In this document: positions 63,227-64,000 of the stretch, piece by piece
Layout of the letters: each line of letters starts with the position of its first letter
Position numbering within the stretch: the stretch's first letter is position 1
NCBI GenBank assembly: GCA_937919945.1
Contig: CALESY010000048.1
Coordinates: 87,552 to 151,551 of the forward strand
DNA: 64,000 nt
Source: an uncultured Chitinophagaceae bacterium
Lineage (GTDB): Bacteria; Bacteroidota; Bacteroidia; Chitinophagales; Chitinophagaceae
Direction: 5' to 3'
Program-made: the position numbers and the translations under genes
The notes under the pieces: generated by a model
Told to the model about the DNA's origin: nothing
The model's database searches: none
The model's input: the letters and a program-made list of their open reading frames with translations, nothing else

Positions 63227-63784
63227 TCAGGTTATCATTTTCCACACTAATTCAAACGATTCCGCAACAAACAACTTTTGTTTAGCCGCGCTCATTTTAT
63301 GTTCGTTGATGTATTGGTTGACACCATACAAGTGACTGCTGATTAATGTCATGGCATACTCTGCAGGCGTTACTTTAATTATCTTTTCCTTGATGCCTTG
63401 CTTGATGAGGTTGATAGTGATATTGCTTTGTTCTTTCAACTCCTCGGGTATCATGGCTACATAAGGCGAACTGGCAAACTGTTGCACATACCGAAACTCG
63501 AGGCTGTTTTCAATACCCCATTGCATGGCTGCGGTATAGAATTGTTTAGCTTGCTCGTACACACTGTCGCCGGACTTTACATCCTGTAGGACACAGAAGC
63601 CCAGACGTTGCTTAATGTCTGTATACAGGGCAATAATCAAATCGTCTTTTGTTTTGTAATAATGGAACAGCGTACCGTTTGCCACACCCGCCTCTTGCGC
63701 TATTTTGCTGGTAGGTGTGCCATGAAAGCCGTACTCTGTAAAGAGTTTAAGCGCGGCATTCAATATTTCTTTCTGTTTGTCCAT
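63227..63784 (-). CDS. TetR/AcrR-family transcriptional regulator
   Basis: 185 residues. The N-terminal helix-turn-helix reads ILNAALKLFTEYGFHGTPTS, then KIAQEAGVANGTLFHYYKTK, the standard TetR DNA-binding domain. The all-helical C-terminal domain (about 50-185) would bind a small inducer. It heads a minus-strand cluster with an SDR oxidoreductase and a metallo-hydrolase, and a matching palindromic site lies at its own promoter and before the SDR gene. Auto-repression and repression of the cluster are the likely scheme; the inducer is unknown. Confidence 0.93.
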   Translation of the reverse strand: MDKQKEILNAALKLFTEYGFHGTPTSKIAQEAGVANGTLFHYYKTKDDLIIALYTDIKQRLGFCVLQDVKSGDSVYEQAKQFYTAAMQWGIENSLEFRYVQQFASSPYVAMIPEELKEQSNITINLIKQGIKEKIIKVTPAEYAMTLISSHLYGVNQYINEHKMSAAKQKLFVAESFELVWKMIT

Positions 63785-63789
63785 TATTC

Positions 63790-63807
63790 AGATTGACTAA
63801 TCACTCT
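63790..63807. promoter_or_regulatory. Predicted TetR operator, copy 1 (at the tetR start site)
   Basis: AGATTGACTAATCACTCT is an imperfect palindrome (AGAnTGAnnnnTCAnTCT). It overlaps the predicted transcription start of tetR (about 63802) and ends 6 bases before the ATG, the usual place for repression. Confidence 0.55.
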
Positions 63808-63808
63808 A

Positions 63809-63839
63809 CAAAGGTAATAAGTGTTCGCAAGCCACCAAA
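63809..63839 (-). promoter_or_regulatory. Promoter of the tetR gene
   Basis: On the minus strand TTTG at 63839-63836, a 19-base spacer and TACCTTTG at 63816-63809 give a consensus Bacteroidota promoter directly beside the operator. Confidence 0.65.
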
Positions 63840-63866
63840 TAAATTTTGTTGATGGGTGGATTAGTA

Positions 63867-64000
63867 CTAAGCAGGCTGAAAATCATATGTTGTATTTACT
63901 GCATTAGAGCGGTAACTACCAACCAGAATATTGAATAGTATTGAAAATAAGTTAAGCGCAATCCTTAATAATGCCTGTTTTCGAGAAGCGTCGCGCCATG
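63867..64000 (-). CDS. Possible C-terminus of a gene running off the window
   Basis: The minus-strand frame ending at the stop 63867-63869 is open to the window edge (43 codons) and reads WRDASRKQALLRIALNLFSI then LFNILVGSYRSN and a short tail. It has one hydrophobic stretch. No family was recognised and no start is visible. It may be the end of a membrane protein gene or simply chance. Confidence 0.25.
   Translation of the reverse strand, partial: WRDASRKQALLRIALNLFSILFNILVGSYRSNAVNTTYDFQPA

Noticed and set aside
1..64000. CRISPR arrays, tRNA or rRNA genes, insertion sequences, prophage
   Set aside because: No regularly spaced repeats, no tRNA T-arm/CCA patterns in the gaps, and no transposase, integrase or phage structural genes were found on reading the sequence.

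Overview
The window reads as a chromosomal segment of a Bacteroidota bacterium, most likely of the Chitinophagales/Sphingobacteriales side. Four large exported proteins end in type IX secretion sorting domains (230-2446, 19036-21693, 42281-44833, 47726-49756) and a PorD-like T9SS protein is present (27410-28327). Many lipoproteins carry Bacteroidota-style lipoboxes, and many genes are preceded by the Bacteroidota -7 promoter box TAnnTTTG rather than a Shine-Dalgarno sequence. I see no tRNA, rRNA, CRISPR array, insertion sequence, integrase or prophage. Coding density is high and strands alternate gene by gene, with strong hairpin terminators in the convergent gaps.

Layout. 1-6400: the tail of a metal P-type ATPase, a secreted reprolysin-like protease, uvrA and a polyprenyl diphosphate synthase. 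6500-19000: an OmpA-like porin with its own promoter, a methyltransferase, a MauG-type dihaem peroxidase, two GNAT acetyltransferases, small secreted proteins, YceI, an acyl-CoA dehydrogenase, a nuclease-fold protein, a bestrophin, a DbpA-type DEAD helicase and an RlpA-like protein. 19000-27000: a giant BNR/sortilin-propeller T9SS cargo, a small HExxH protein with a TTG start, a TPR hybrid histidine kinase, a membrane-tailed response regulator and an aminotransferase. 27000-31100: coaBC-porD-DUF4296, then an ECF sigma/anti-sigma/lipoprotein cassette, all on the minus strand. 31100-45400: an outer-membrane barrel, an M14 peptidase, a PCD dehydratase, a SET-domain protein, a DUF6580 membrane protein, secA, a triple-repeat secreted protein, a divergent rlmI-like/recN pair and a second BNR cargo paralogous to the first. 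45400-54300: an S46 dipeptidyl-peptidase of predicted DPP11 type, a CHU_C (type B) cargo, an orphan histidine kinase, an ABC ATPase/permease/LolA-like operon and a lipoprotein. 54400-61000: thrS and infC, then a tandem pair of short promoter-plus-terminator units, a repeat-rich exported protein, an NlpC/P60 hydrolase and rny. 61000-64000: a TetR-SDR-metallohydrolase cluster with two copies of a predicted TetR operator.

Most genes are housekeeping or envelope functions. The main biological theme is export and envelope: SecA, PorD, four T9SS cargos, the LolA-like protein, OmpA, RlpA and NlpC/P60. The best candidate for something undescribed is at 57055-57281, directly after infC where rpmI-rplT are normally expected. 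There, a 51-nt core is present twice (48/51 identical), each copy ending in an intrinsic terminator and each preceded by a good TTG-N20-TAnnTTTG promoter. It looks like a tandem pair of small RNAs or attenuated leaders. All functional calls were made by reading the sequence; no database search was run.
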